A DNA stretch of 64,000 bases from Thermacetogenium sp. UBA4966 (lineage in GTDB: Bacteria; Bacillota; DSM-12270; Thermacetogeniales; Thermacetogeniaceae): positions 5,391 through 69,390 of the forward strand of contig DHAA01000113.1 of NCBI GenBank assembly GCA_002397275.1, in the 5' to 3' direction. Below, piece after piece: positions 63,977-64,000 of the stretch. Within the stretch, counting starts at the first letter, position 1; each line of letters begins with the position of its first letter. A model generated the notes under the pieces. It saw nothing but the letters and a program-made list of their open reading frames with translations. It was not told the DNA's origin and made no database searches. The position numbers and the translations under genes were made by a program.

Positions 63977-64000
63977 TTTTTCTCCTTATATTTCTAGATA

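Overview
The window reads as a chromosomal segment of an anaerobic, Gram-positive (monoderm) member of the Clostridia, plausibly Peptococcaceae-like; I cannot name the genus. The reasons are Firmicute-type Shine-Dalgarno sites with many GTG/TTG starts, sortase-type surface proteins, sigma-54 regulation, several MttB-family methyltransferases without pyrrolysine codons, and a complete B12-dependent glutamate mutase operon. No rRNA, tRNA, CRISPR array, transposase or phage gene was seen.

Layout. 1-456 is the tail of an MttB-family methyltransferase. 683-8843 is a complete histidine-degradation operon (hutH, hutI, glutamate formimidoyltransferase, formimino-THF cyclodeaminase, a sigma-54 activator, hutU). 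It runs by overlapping codons into a quaternary-amine-type ABC transporter (8840-12311). 12587-14202 encodes the two subunits of an aconitase-X enzyme. RidA, a HisC-like aminotransferase, two full MttB-like methyltransferases, a D-threonine-aldolase-like PLP enzyme and a ferredoxin-like protein follow (14560-21585). 22111-30092 holds a corrinoid protein, glutamate mutase S/L/E, methylaspartate ammonia-lyase, AtuA/DUF4387 proteins and a P-loop protein of unknown role. 30282-34169 is a three-subunit molybdenum hydroxylase. 34354-36714 is a DMT exporter plus a two-subunit class I fumarase that may be mesaconase. 36918-42507 carries a shortened formate-dehydrogenase-like gene, cooC, an amidohydrolase and a heme O synthase homologue. 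42510-45058 is a Fur-controlled feo operon with a split FeoB. 45564-53644 holds a radical SAM protein, an ArsR regulator, a candidate small RNA, an ABC/two-component module and a broken small membrane gene. 54016-63976 is a minus-strand operon: ExbB-like channel, DUF2149 protein, lipoprotein and two giant paralogous surface proteins.

How it fits together. Histidine is imported and converted to glutamate plus a one-carbon unit on tetrahydrofolate. Glutamate then goes through methylaspartate and mesaconate towards citramalate. The MttB/corrinoid genes would feed methyl groups from quaternary amines into the same folate pool. Three sigma-54 promoters (16114, 17897, 21664) lie in front of the methyltransferase and corrinoid/glutamate-mutase genes, and the only sigma-54 activator in the window sits in the hut operon. 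Much of this metabolism depends on B12, iron or Fe-S.

The intergenic DNA carries an unusual dispersed family of repeats: 7-bp tandem arrays of two types, often starting at stop codons, and a palindromic element bounded by GGATTCC/GGAATCC. The most system-like unexplained locus is the ExbB/DUF2149/lipoprotein/surface-protein operon at the right end.
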